DNA from: Actinomycetes bacterium
Lineage (GTDB): Bacteria > Actinomycetota > Actinomycetes > Actinomycetales > Cellulomonadaceae
Assembly (NCBI GenBank): GCA_023438885.1
Contig: JAEXPS010000189.1
Location: 1 to 13,046, forward strand
Direction: 5' to 3'
Length of the DNA: 13,046 nt
Positions 1 through 5,424 of this stretch are shown here, one piece after another. Within the stretch, counting starts at the first letter, position 1. Each line of letters opens with the position of its first letter. Position numbers and translations under genes: made by a program. A model generated the notes under the pieces. That model was not told the DNA's origin and did not search any database. It saw only the letters and a list, made by a program, of their open reading frames with translations.

Positions 1-496
1 GTGGCGACTCGGGATGGGCGCGGGCGTGCGCGGCCGCGTGTGCCGGCGGGCAGCCGGCGGCCAGGGCGGTGGCCTGCACGAGCTGCTCGAGCGTCGCCGC
101 CGCGGCCGCGAGCTCGTCGGTCGACCACGAGCCGAAGGCCTCGTCGACCCGGCGGTGCATCGAGGCGCGGATGTCGTCGGCGATCGCGCGGCCGGCGGAC
201 GTGAGGCGGAGGCTGCGGGCGCGGCGGTCGTCGCCGTCGACGGTGCGCTCGACGATGCCGTCACCGACCAGCTCGCTCAGCTGCCGGCTGGCGACGGAGA
301 CGTCGACGCGCAGCGCGTGGGCCAGGTCGCCCACCCCGGCCTCGCCGAGCTGGTCGAGCAGCCGCACGATCGAGAGCGACGCCCGGGAGATGCCGTGCTC
401 ACGGGCGACACCGAGCGCGATCTCCCGCTGGAGGCGACTCTGCCGCTCCAGGGCACGCAGGATCCGCGCCAGGGTGTCGCGTCGTTCGCCGGGCAC
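1..496 (-). CDS. MarR-family transcriptional regulator, 3' end cut by window edge
   Basis: 165 codons are open from a GTG at 496 to the window edge with no stop, so the C-terminus may lie just outside; MarR proteins usually have about 140-170 residues. A good ribosome site (AAGGAG, 501-506) sits 4 bases before the GTG, which decides the start. The fold is visible: an N-terminal helical dimerisation segment (about residues 5-50), then a winged helix at about 55-102. The recognition-helix region is SVASRQLSELVGDG (67-80), and the wing carries the family hallmark DDRRARSLRLTSAG (89-102, the DxR...LT pattern). A C-terminal helix (about 125-147) completes the dimer interface. These proteins are small dimeric DNA-binding repressors that often sense phenolics or oxidants; the ligand cannot be read here. 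It is divergent from the gene at 592, so it may control itself and that neighbour. MarR assignment is firm; the target is inference. Confidence 0.88.
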   Translation of the reverse strand, partial: MPGERRDTLARILRALERQSRLQREIALGVAREHGISRASLSIVRLLDQLGEAGVGDLAHALRVDVSVASRQLSELVGDGIVERTVDGDDRRARSLRLTSAGRAIADDIRASMHRRVDEAFGSWSTDELAAAAATLEQLVQATALAAGCPPAHAAAHARAHPESP

Positions 497-533
497 TGCT
501 CTCCTTGCCGCGCGATGCTTGCGTTTGACAATT

Positions 534-562
534 ACTGTACGTCGAGCCTTTGCCTTATGCAA
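534..562 (-). promoter_or_regulatory. Likely promoter of the marR-type gene
   Basis: The 497-591 gap is unusually AT-rich for this window. Read on the minus strand, a -35-like TTGCAT (562-557) is separated by exactly 17 bases from a -10-like TACAGT (539-534, 4 of 6 matches to TATAAT). This puts the start of transcription near 527 and leaves a leader of about 30 bases that contains the AAGGAG site. The -35 match is poor. Confidence 0.4.
550..562. promoter_or_regulatory. Candidate MarR operator (TTGC-N5-GCAA)
   Basis: TTGCCTTATGCAA is an inverted repeat closely resembling the core of the E. coli marO site (TTGCCTGGGCAA). It overlaps the proposed -35 of the MarR gene and lies in the region shared with the divergent gene at 592. 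A second, looser inverted repeat, TTGAC-N11-GTCGA, spans 525-545. Binding is inferred from sequence resemblance and position only. Confidence 0.35.
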
Positions 563-591
563 GTACCCGCCCTCGGGGCGAAGATGGTGGG

Positions 592-1236
592 GTGACGCAC
601 TCGCCCGAGACAGGACCGCGCCATCCCCGTCGACCGGTTCTGCTGGACCCGACCGCCGACTGGCAGCCCGGCGGGGTGGACCCGGCGCTGCGCTCCGACG
701 TGGCGCACGCCACCGCACAGGCGCTGGTGCACCGGGGCCGCGCCTCGTCGGACCCCGCCGTGCTGGAACGGCTGCTGGCTCTGGTCGAGACCGAGGGGCT
801 GGACGTCGTCGCCGCGCTCTGGGCCGACGCGCCCGCCGACAGCCTCCCCGGCGCCCTGTGGCGGCTCTACGTGCTGCGCGAATGGGTTCGCCGGGACCCC
901 CAGACCGTCGCCGACCGCTACCGGCAGGGGGTCGAGGCCGCGCCGGTCGAGGGTGCGGTGGCGGGGGTGTCGACTCCACCCGGCCCGGCCGACGTGCGGG
1001 CCGTGGCCGATGCGGTCCTGTCGGGGGTCTACACCGGCGACCTCGCGACCGCCCTCGACCGTGCGGCGGCCTTCTGCCGCGTGCTCGCCACGGGCGCGGC
1101 GCTCGACGCCGACCACCTCGACGTCGTCGCCCCCGGTGAGGCCGAGCGGCAGACGAGGGGTGCCTCCTCGCTGGTCAGGACGGCCGACGAGCTCACGAGG
1201 GCCGGCGCCCTGTGGCGCGACGAGCGGCTCGACTGA
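592..1236 (+). CDS. Conserved hypothetical protein of unknown function, 214 aa
   Basis: I do not recognise a named family. The reading frame has normal high-GC coding character (strong G/C at third positions) and ends in TGA at 1234-1236. The GTG at 592 is preferred; it has only a weak G-rich sequence ahead of it. An in-frame TTG at 550 would start inside the candidate promoter/operator and is less likely. The protein opens with a basic, proline-rich segment (about 1-25: PRHPRRPVLLDPTADW), then a mostly helical, soluble, Ala/Leu/Asp-rich body. Visible stretches include LWRLYVLREWVRRDP (about residues 88-102), a Pro/Gly-rich linker near 122-130 and a second helical part to the end. There is no signal peptide, membrane segment or recognisable catalytic motif. 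It is divergent from the MarR gene, and the candidate RNA begins about 20 bases after its stop. Confidence 0.72.
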   Translation: MTHSPETGPRHPRRPVLLDPTADWQPGGVDPALRSDVAHATAQALVHRGRASSDPAVLERLLALVETEGLDVVAALWADAPADSLPGALWRLYVLREWVRRDPQTVADRYRQGVEAAPVEGAVAGVSTPPGPADVRAVADAVLSGVYTGDLATALDRAAAFCRVLATGAALDADHLDVVAPGEAERQTRGASSLVRTADELTRAGALWRDERLD

Positions 1237-1245
1237 CCCGGCACG

Positions 1246-1251
1246 TACACT
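1246..1251 (+). promoter_or_regulatory. -10-like box ahead of the cloverleaf RNA
   Basis: TACACT fits the TANNNT -10 of actinobacterial housekeeping promoters. It lies 6-7 bases before the 10-bp closing stem that begins at 1258, so transcription would begin almost exactly at the structured element. I find no acceptable -35 hexamer 16-18 bases upstream, so this is weak on its own. Confidence 0.3.
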
Positions 1252-1254
1252 GGA

Positions 1255-1342
1255 GGGGCGTCGGGCCGCGGTAGCCCCGGGCTCCAATATCAGCCGCTCC
1301 GAGCGGCCACGCGCCGAGAGGCGCTCCCGGCCCGACGCGCCC
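1255..1342 (+). ncRNA. Candidate structured RNA with four-way (cloverleaf) fold
   Basis: A perfect 10-bp closing stem pairs 1258-1267 (GCGTCGGGCC) with 1329-1338 (GGCCCGACGC). It extends by GGG/CCC (1255-1257 with 1340-1342) around one bulged G. Inside it three hairpins are packed almost end to end. The first is 1270-1285 (GG, bulged T, AGCC / GGCT, CC; loop CCG). The second is 1293-1307 (GCCGCT / AGCGGC; loop CCG). The third is 1311-1324 (GCGCC / GGCGC) capped by GAGA, a GNRA tetraloop when read on the plus strand. It is not a tRNA: there is no T-loop motif, CCA or anticodon geometry. It has no SRP, RNase P or tmRNA signature that I can see. It could be a small RNA, a 5' leader element of the phosphate operon, or an elaborate 3' end of the upstream gene. 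There is no U-tract. Confidence 0.45.
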
Positions 1343-1382
1343 CCCGTCCCCCCGTCCCGCACGCACGGGGTCAACCTGCCGT

Positions 1383-1388
1383 TAGGCT
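1383..1388 (+). promoter_or_regulatory. -10-like box for the DUF47-PiT operon
   Basis: TAGGCT fits TANNNT and would start transcription near 1395, right at the 1396-1412 hairpin, giving a leader of about 45 bases. No clear -35 is present. The sequence GTCAACC-TGCC-GTTAGGC (1370-1387) has the 7+4+7 layout of an actinobacterial PHO box (GTTCACC-type repeats) but matches at only 5 and 4 of 7 positions, so phosphate control is not established. Confidence 0.3.
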
Positions 1389-1395
1389 TCTGGTC

Positions 1396-1412
1396 GCCCG
1401 GGCAACCCGGGC
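1396..1412 (+). other. 7-bp GC hairpin in the leader of the phosphate operon
   Basis: GCCCGGG-CAA-CCCGGGC is a perfect inverted repeat with a three-base loop. It sits 27 bases before the GTG start of the DUF47 gene, ahead of the GGAG ribosome site. It may be a 5' mRNA-stabilising hairpin or a short attenuator; the function is inferred. Confidence 0.5.
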
Positions 1413-1439
1413 TTCATGTAGCTGATCACGGAGCGTGCT

Positions 1440-2060
1440 GTGCGCCTGCGCCTGACACCGCGCGAGAGCTCGTACTTCGACCTCTTCGCAGACCTCGCCC
1501 AGCACTTGGTCACCGGTGCGAACCTGCTGTCCGAGCTGCTCGGGGCGGACCGGCCGGCCCGCAAGGAGATCGGAAAGCGTTTCGCCGACGCCGAGCACCT
1601 GGCCGACGATGCGACCCACACGATCATGCAGCGGCTGAACCAGACGTTCGTCACGCCGTTCGACCGCGACGACATCTACACGCTCGCCGCGCGGCTCGAC
1701 GACTGCATGGACTACATGGAGGAGGCGGCGGACCTCGTCGTCCTCTACAAGGTGGACACCTTGCCGCCCCGGGTCGCGGACGTGGTGCAGATCCTCCAGC
1801 GCGCCGCCGAGGTCACCGCCGAGGCGATGCCGCGCCTGCGCACCATGACCGACCTGCAGGACTACTGGGTCGAGGTCAACCGGCTCGAGAACCAGGCGGA
1901 CAAGGCCCACCGCAAGCTGCTGGCCCAGATGTTCGACGAGATCGACGACCCGAAGCTGCTGATGAAGCTCAAGGAGATCGTCGAGAAGCTCGAGGCGGCC
2001 GCCGACGCGTTCGAGCGCGTGGCGAACACCGTCGAGTCGATCGCGGTCAAGGAGTCCTGA
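1440..2060 (+). CDS. DUF47 / PhoU-like protein, partner of the PiT transporter
   Basis: 206 residues, the usual length for the DUF47 family (COG1392, distantly related to PhoU). The GTG start has GGAG at 1430-1433 with a 6-base gap. The sequence is almost wholly helical and soluble, with acidic helices typical of the metal-binding PhoU-like bundle. Examples are FADAEHLADDATHTIMQRL (about 48-66), LAARLDDCMDYMEEAADL (82-99) and the C-terminal coiled helix around LKEIVEKLEAAADAFERVANTVE. The opening LTPRESSYFDLFADLAQ is characteristic. Members are commonly encoded directly before a PiT permease and are thought to modulate it at the cytoplasmic face. Here the stop is 6 bases from the pit start, so the two genes form one operon. 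Family assignment is firm; the regulatory role is known from the family. Confidence 0.93.
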   Translation: MRLRLTPRESSYFDLFADLAQHLVTGANLLSELLGADRPARKEIGKRFADAEHLADDATHTIMQRLNQTFVTPFDRDDIYTLAARLDDCMDYMEEAADLVVLYKVDTLPPRVADVVQILQRAAEVTAEAMPRLRTMTDLQDYWVEVNRLENQADKAHRKLLAQMFDEIDDPKLLMKLKEIVEKLEAAADAFERVANTVESIAVKES

Positions 2061-2066
2061 GTCGCA

Positions 2067-3086
2067 GTGGAGGCTGTGCTCGTCGTCGTCGTGATCGCGC
2101 TCGCCTTGAGCTTCGACTACACGAACGGCTTCCACGACGCGGCGAACGCGATCGCCACCTCCGTGTCGACGCGGGCTCTGACCCCGCGCGCGGCGCTGAT
2201 CATGGCCGCGGTGATGAACTTCGCCGGCGCGCTCCTCGGCACGTCGGTGGCCGAGACCATCGCGCACTCCATCGTGCAGCTGCCGGAGGACACCGAGTCG
2301 CAGATGCATCTGACGCTCGTCGTCATCCTCTGCGCCTTGCTGGGTGCGATCGTCTGGAACCTGATCACCTGGTGGCTCGGGCTGCCGTCGTCGTCCACCC
2401 ACTCGCTCATCGGCGGCCTGGTGGGAGCCGGGATCGCGGGCGGCCTGTCGATCTACTGGGGCGCCGTGGTCGACAAGGTGGTGATCCCGATGGTGATCTC
2501 ACCGGCCGTCGGGTTCGGGCTGGCGTTCGCCGCGATGGTCGGCGTGCTGTGGCTGGTGCACCTGCTGCGTGCCCGGCCCCTGCAGACGATGCGCCGTTTC
2601 CGCTACGCGCAGACCGTCTCGGCCGCCGCGATGGCGCTCGGCCACGGCCTCCAGGACGCGCAGAAGACCATGGGCGTCATCGTGCTGGCCCTCGTCGCCG
2701 GCGGCTGGGCCACGGCCGGTGACCCCATCCCGCTCTGGGTGAAGCTCGCCGCGGCGGGTGCGATCTCGGCCGGCACGTACTCCGGCGGGTGGCGCATCAT
2801 GCGGACGCTCGGCCGCCGCATCATCGAGCTGGACCCGGCGCGCGGCTTCGTCGCCGAGACCGTCTCCGCCGGCGTCCTGTACTTCATGGCGATGGGGCTG
2901 CACGCGCCGGTGTCGACCACGCACACCATCACCTCGGCGATCATGGGCGTCGGCGCCACCCGGCGGCTGTCCGCCGTGCGCTGGGGCGTCGCGAAGAACA
3001 TCGTCGCCGCATGGATCCTGACGATCCCAGCCGCCGCGACCGTGGCGGCGGTGCTGTTCTTCGTCCTGCGCCCGTTCCTGACCTGA
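2067..3086 (+). CDS. pit: PiT-family low-affinity inorganic phosphate permease
   Basis: An integral membrane protein of 339 residues that imports phosphate by ion symport. The internal duplication that defines the family is clear. Repeat one has GFHDAANAIATSVSTRAL (from residue 21) and GLPSSSTHSL (105-114). Repeat two has GHGLQDAQKTMG (192-203) and HAPVSTTHTITSAIMG (from 279). Hydrophobic spans cover most of the rest, including residues 1-16, about 42-60, about 84-103 and the last 25. A short basic cytoplasmic loop (RARPLQTMRRFRYAQ) separates the halves. The length is the short bacterial PitA type. The GTG start follows the DUF47 stop by 6 bases; AAGGAG (2049-2054) lies 12 bases upstream, so translation may be coupled. 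It converges on the gene ending at 3224. Confidence 0.95.
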   Translation: MEAVLVVVVIALALSFDYTNGFHDAANAIATSVSTRALTPRAALIMAAVMNFAGALLGTSVAETIAHSIVQLPEDTESQMHLTLVVILCALLGAIVWNLITWWLGLPSSSTHSLIGGLVGAGIAGGLSIYWGAVVDKVVIPMVISPAVGFGLAFAAMVGVLWLVHLLRARPLQTMRRFRYAQTVSAAAMALGHGLQDAQKTMGVIVLALVAGGWATAGDPIPLWVKLAAAGAISAGTYSGGWRIMRTLGRRIIELDPARGFVAETVSAGVLYFMAMGLHAPVSTTHTITSAIMGVGATRRLSAVRWGVAKNIVAAWILTIPAAATVAAVLFFVLRPFLT

Positions 3087-3141
3087 CCCCACCCGCGCCG
3101 CCGGCCCACCCCGCTCCCCGTCTGCATCGCCGGGGCCGCCT

Positions 3142-3197
3142 CGAGCGCGAGCCTTGTTGTGGGTTCGGCGCCACCGGGCCAACAAGGCTCGCGCTCG
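3142..3197. repeat. 56-bp palindromic element, copy 1 (perfect 18-bp arms)
   Basis: Left arm CGAGCGCGAGCCTTGTTG (3142-3159) and right arm CAACAAGGCTCGCGCTCG (3180-3197) are exact reverse complements around a 20-base loop. It lies between the convergent pit and AbiEi-like genes, so it could act as a two-way terminator, but no T-tract follows on either strand. A same-length copy occurs at 4351-4406 on the other side of the AbiEi-like gene, so the sequence itself, not just a hairpin, is repeated. Confidence 0.9.
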
Positions 3198-3214
3198 GCA
3201 CGCTGCCGGACGAC

Positions 3215-3222
3215 CAACAAGG
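3215..3222. repeat. Isolated half-site CAACAAGG at the end of the AbiEi-like gene
   Basis: The inner part of the palindrome arm recurs 17 bases after copy 1 and directly abuts the stop codon of the AbiEi-like gene (TAG on the minus strand, 3226-3224). After the 8-mer the match to the arm degrades. It may be a decayed remnant or chance. Confidence 0.4.
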
Positions 3223-3223
3223 G

Positions 3224-4210
3224 CTATCGGGCCGTCTCGGGCCGTGCGCGCAGCGCGTCCTGCGCGAGGTGCGCGCGAATCGTGGCGGCGAAGGAGCCGG
3301 ACGCGGCGAGATCCTTCGCCGTGAACCGCAGCATGTCCACCATGCCGGTCGCCACGACGGCGTTCTGGCGGCGCCGATCCTCGTAGAGGGCGTCAGGGCC
3401 GGAGTGCGGACCGGCGCCGTCGATCTCGGCGATGAGCCATCGGCGCTCACTCAGGTGCCATCCGAGGTCACCGCGCGCCACGATCCTGCCGGCCCGGTCG
3501 CGCAAGGGGACCTGGAGGTCGTCGGGCGGGAGACCGGCGTCGACGCAGCACAGGCGCGCGAACGTCTCGAGAGGCGACTGTGCGCGCCCGTCGACCAACG
3601 CCCGCCAGTCGTGAAGTCGTGCCGCTCCTCGCCGTCCGCGGGTGAGCCGGCGGATGGCGGAGAGCTCGGTCTCCCGCACGGCGCCGAGCTGGATGGCCGA
3701 GTCGAGAACTGCGACGGCGTGGTCGCGCGTCATCTCGCACAGCGCCTCGGCCAGCGCCCACCGCGGCTCTGCCACGCGGAACCCGGCGATCGCGACCGTC
3801 GGGATGTCCCCGCTGAAGCGGCGGACCACCAGGCCGTCGCGTGCGGCGCGGCCGCGACCGGTCGGCAGGGCGACCTCCGGTCGGATCGCCAACGGCAGCC
3901 CTTGGATGCCGTGGAGCGCGAGCGCACACTGCCCGACGGCAATCGCGTCCGGCCCATGAGCGAGGAGTGCCAGGAATGCGGCGCGCCGTCGTCGTCGGTC
4001 CTGGCTCGGCTCATGCGGGAAGTCCTCATCGGTGAGGGCGGGCTCGAGGTCGAGGACCCGACGCGTCGCCGCGACGGCGCGTCCGTCGCGCACCAGGCGA
4101 TGCCGCCGGTCACGGTCGAGGCCGGCGTCTTCGCACTGGGTGGTCGAGACGAGGCCGGCCTGACGGTTGGCGACCACCAGGAGCGAGAGTGGGATGTCGG
4201 TCCGCCGCAC
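3224..4210 (-). CDS. AbiEi-type winged-helix protein with C-terminal DUF559/Vsr-like nuclease domain
   Basis: 328 residues from GTG at 4210; the ribosome site is weak. Residues 9-55 look like the N-terminal winged helix of AbiEi antitoxins (VANRQAGLVSTTQCEDAGL, then DRRHRLVRDGRAVAATRRVL). A middle region (about 80-200) follows the usual AbiEi pattern of a basal helical domain. Residues 212-315 fit the DUF559, Vsr-like PD-(D/E)xK fold: SPLETFARL with E215, GLPPDDLQVPL, ARGDLGWH with D248, LIAEIDG with E262 and D264, then YEDRRRQN and VDMLRFTAKDL. The catalytic acidic residues appear present, so nuclease activity is plausible. There is no AbiEii nucleotidyltransferase toxin next to it, so it is not a standard type IV toxin-antitoxin pair. 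Such stand-alone proteins are frequent in Actinobacteria and their role is not settled. Domain reading is confident; function is open. Confidence 0.85.
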   Translation of the reverse strand: MRRTDIPLSLLVVANRQAGLVSTTQCEDAGLDRDRRHRLVRDGRAVAATRRVLDLEPALTDEDFPHEPSQDRRRRRAAFLALLAHGPDAIAVGQCALALHGIQGLPLAIRPEVALPTGRGRAARDGLVVRRFSGDIPTVAIAGFRVAEPRWALAEALCEMTRDHAVAVLDSAIQLGAVRETELSAIRRLTRGRRGAARLHDWRALVDGRAQSPLETFARLCCVDAGLPPDDLQVPLRDRAGRIVARGDLGWHLSERRWLIAEIDGAGPHSGPDALYEDRRRQNAVVATGMVDMLRFTAKDLAASGSFAATIRAHLAQDALRARPETAR

Positions 4211-4268
4211 TCCCGCGAACCTGCCGGCCGGTCCGGGAGCACGGTGAGAGCTGCCGGGCGCTTGTGGA

Positions 4269-4281
4269 CGACGGATCGTCG
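4269..4281. promoter_or_regulatory. Small palindrome upstream of the AbiEi-like gene
   Basis: CGACG-GAT-CGTCG lies 59 bases before the start at 4210. AbiEi proteins are known to bind inverted repeats ahead of their own gene, so this could be an operator. In such GC-rich DNA a 5-bp inverted repeat is also expected by chance. The rest of 4211-4350 shows no clear promoter hexamers. Confidence 0.2.
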
Positions 4282-4350
4282 GCCGGGGCGGTGGACGGCT
4301 CACCCCCTCGGCCGCACGGACACGCCCTCCGCCACCCACACGCGCACCCC

Positions 4351-4406
4351 CGAACGCGAGCCTTGTTGTGCCGACCGTGAGTCTGGAGCGACGAACCTCG
4401 CGTTCG
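4351..4406. repeat. 56-bp palindromic element, copy 2 (diverged)
   Basis: It has the same length and register as copy 1. The first 20 bases match at 19 positions, the last 16 match at 12, and the central 20 differ. The outer arms CGAACGCGAG (4351-4360) and CTCGCGTTCG (4397-4406) pair perfectly. Relative to copy 1, position 4 (G to A) and position 53 (C to T) changed together, keeping the base pair. Inside, two mismatches are followed by six more pairs, two of them G-T wobbles, which suggests the fold matters as RNA or single-stranded DNA. Confidence 0.85.
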
Positions 4407-4419
4407 CGCTGGCGGGCCT

Positions 4420-4452
4420 GGGGGGAGGGGGCGGTCGGGTGGGGGGAGGGGG
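4420..4452 (-). terminator. G-rich/C-rich tract after mutT1; possible Rho site or G-quadruplex
   Basis: On the plus strand there are two identical 12-mers of form G6-A-G5 (4420-4431 and 4441-4452), 21 bases apart, with GGG at 4437-4439 between them. This is a strong G-quadruplex pattern. The minus-strand transcript of mutT1 would carry the complementary C-rich, G-poor run from 3 bases after its stop codon, the composition Rho loads on. Either role is inferred; the composition is directly seen. Confidence 0.4.
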
Positions 4453-4455
4453 TAG

Positions 4456-5424
4456 TCATGCGGGGCGGTGGCGCTCCACCGCCACTGCACGGCGGCCGGC
4501 CCGCGTCGTCGCCACGTGGATCACCAGCAGCTCGGCGGTGCGCAGGAACGGGTCCTCGCGCGGCAGGGCGTCCGCGACGTCCCGGCGCGAGTGCTGGGCC
4601 AGGACGTCGAGCACCGTGGGCAGCACGGGACGGTGGGTGCACAGCACGGCGTCCTCGACGCCACCGATCAGCTCCGCCACCACGGCCGCCACGCGGGCCG
4701 GGATGTCGGCGTGCGCCGACTCGGTCAGACTCGGCTCGATCACCGGGGCCGTCGCCGTGGCGTCCGTGTACGGCTGGACGGTCGACACGCACCTCAGCCA
4801 CTGGCTCGTCACCACCCGGGTCACCCCGAAGGCCGAGAGCATCGGCACCAGCTGCGTCGCCTGGCGCAAACCGGTGGAGGTCAGCGGGCGGTCGTCCTCC
4901 GTGCCGCCCCACAGCGACCGCTTGCGCGCCGCCGCGTGCCGCATCACCACGAGCGCCCGCGTGTCCAGCTGGCCCTTCTCGTACGCGGCGACCAGGGCGT
5001 CCAGGGGCTCGCGGTCGGAGGTGCGGGTCAGCCTGCGCGCCGCCACCGCCACGTCGAGCCAGCGGAAGTGGTCGATCTCGTCGCGCCCCGCCGGGGCCAC
5101 CGGGGGGCGGGCCCGCAGGGCGGGAGCCTCGAGCCGGCCCGCCACCTGGGCCGCCCAGTATCGGACCTTCTTGGTGCGGCCGTCCGGCAGCCGGTAGGTG
5201 AGCGAGGGCAAGGGCATCCCGAGCACCACGTCGATGCCGATCTCCTCGGCGACCTCGCGCACGGCGGCCGTCAGCGCGTCCTCGCCGGGGTCCAGCTTGC
5301 CCTTGGGCCAGGACCAGTCCTTGTAGCGCGGCCGGTGCACGAGTGCGACCTGGAGCCTGCCCTGGCGCACCCGCCACACCAGCGCGCCCGCCGCCTCGAC
5401 GACCGACGAAGAGGCGGCGCTCAC
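4456..5424 (-). CDS. mutT1: MutT1-type hydrolase: Nudix domain plus histidine phosphatase domain
   Basis: 322 residues with the two-domain layout of mycobacterial MutT1. The Nudix box is complete at residues 42-64: GKLDPGEDALTAAVREVAEE followed by IGI. The C-terminal domain has the histidine phosphatase signature MRHA (R162, H163), a conserved arginine in SQWLRC (R211) and the second histidine in LCTHRPV (H264). In relatives the protein hydrolyses 8-oxo-(d)GTP and diadenosine polyphosphates, cleaning the nucleotide pool, and the phosphatase domain acts on the diphosphate product. The GTG start (5424) overlaps the ppk stop as GTGA, a four-base overlap that implies translational coupling. Pairing of mutT1 with ppk is a recurring actinobacterial arrangement. 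It acts in the cytoplasm. Confidence 0.92.
   Translation of the reverse strand: MSAASSSVVEAAGALVWRVRQGRLQVALVHRPRYKDWSWPKGKLDPGEDALTAAVREVAEEIGIDVVLGMPLPSLTYRLPDGRTKKVRYWAAQVAGRLEAPALRARPPVAPAGRDEIDHFRWLDVAVAARRLTRTSDREPLDALVAAYEKGQLDTRALVVMRHAAARKRSLWGGTEDDRPLTSTGLRQATQLVPMLSAFGVTRVVTSQWLRCVSTVQPYTDATATAPVIEPSLTESAHADIPARVAAVVAELIGGVEDAVLCTHRPVLPTVLDVLAQHSRRDVADALPREDPFLRTAELLVIHVATTRAGRRAVAVERHRPA

Noticed and set aside
525..530. Perfect TTGACA on the plus strand as a -35 for the gene at 592
   Set aside because: No -10 hexamer lies 16-18 bases downstream; the nearest TANNNT-like sequence is far too distant. The minus-strand reading of this region fits better.
550..591. TTG at 550 as the start of the unknown gene
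   Set aside because: It would place the start codon inside the AT-rich promoter/operator and lacks a ribosome site; the in-frame GTG at 592 is simpler.
1255..1342. tRNA or tmRNA as the explanation of the cloverleaf
   Set aside because: No T-arm GTTCRA motif, no anticodon-loop geometry, no CCA, and the closing stem is too long.
953..2722. Long plus-strand open frame of nearly 590 codons
   Set aside because: Arg/Ala/Pro-rich shadow of DUF47 and pit in another frame, typical of high-GC DNA.
3224..4210. Complete AbiE type IV toxin-antitoxin system
   Set aside because: No AbiEii nucleotidyltransferase gene is adjacent, and the C-terminus is a DUF559-like nuclease rather than a plain antitoxin domain.
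3142..4406. Insertion sequence with terminal inverted repeats
   Set aside because: Each flanking element is itself a full palindrome, and the enclosed gene is not a transposase; no target-site duplication is evident outside the elements.
2789..5197. Plus-strand open frame of about 800 codons over the AbiEi and mutT1 genes
   Set aside because: Antisense shadow; the minus-strand frames carry the recognisable motifs and this one has none.
4211..5377. In-frame extension of the AbiEi-like protein far upstream into mutT1
   Set aside because: The extra sequence is an antisense-like Arg/Gly/Pro-rich frame of mutT1 with no domain; the AbiEi domain begins just after GTG 4210.
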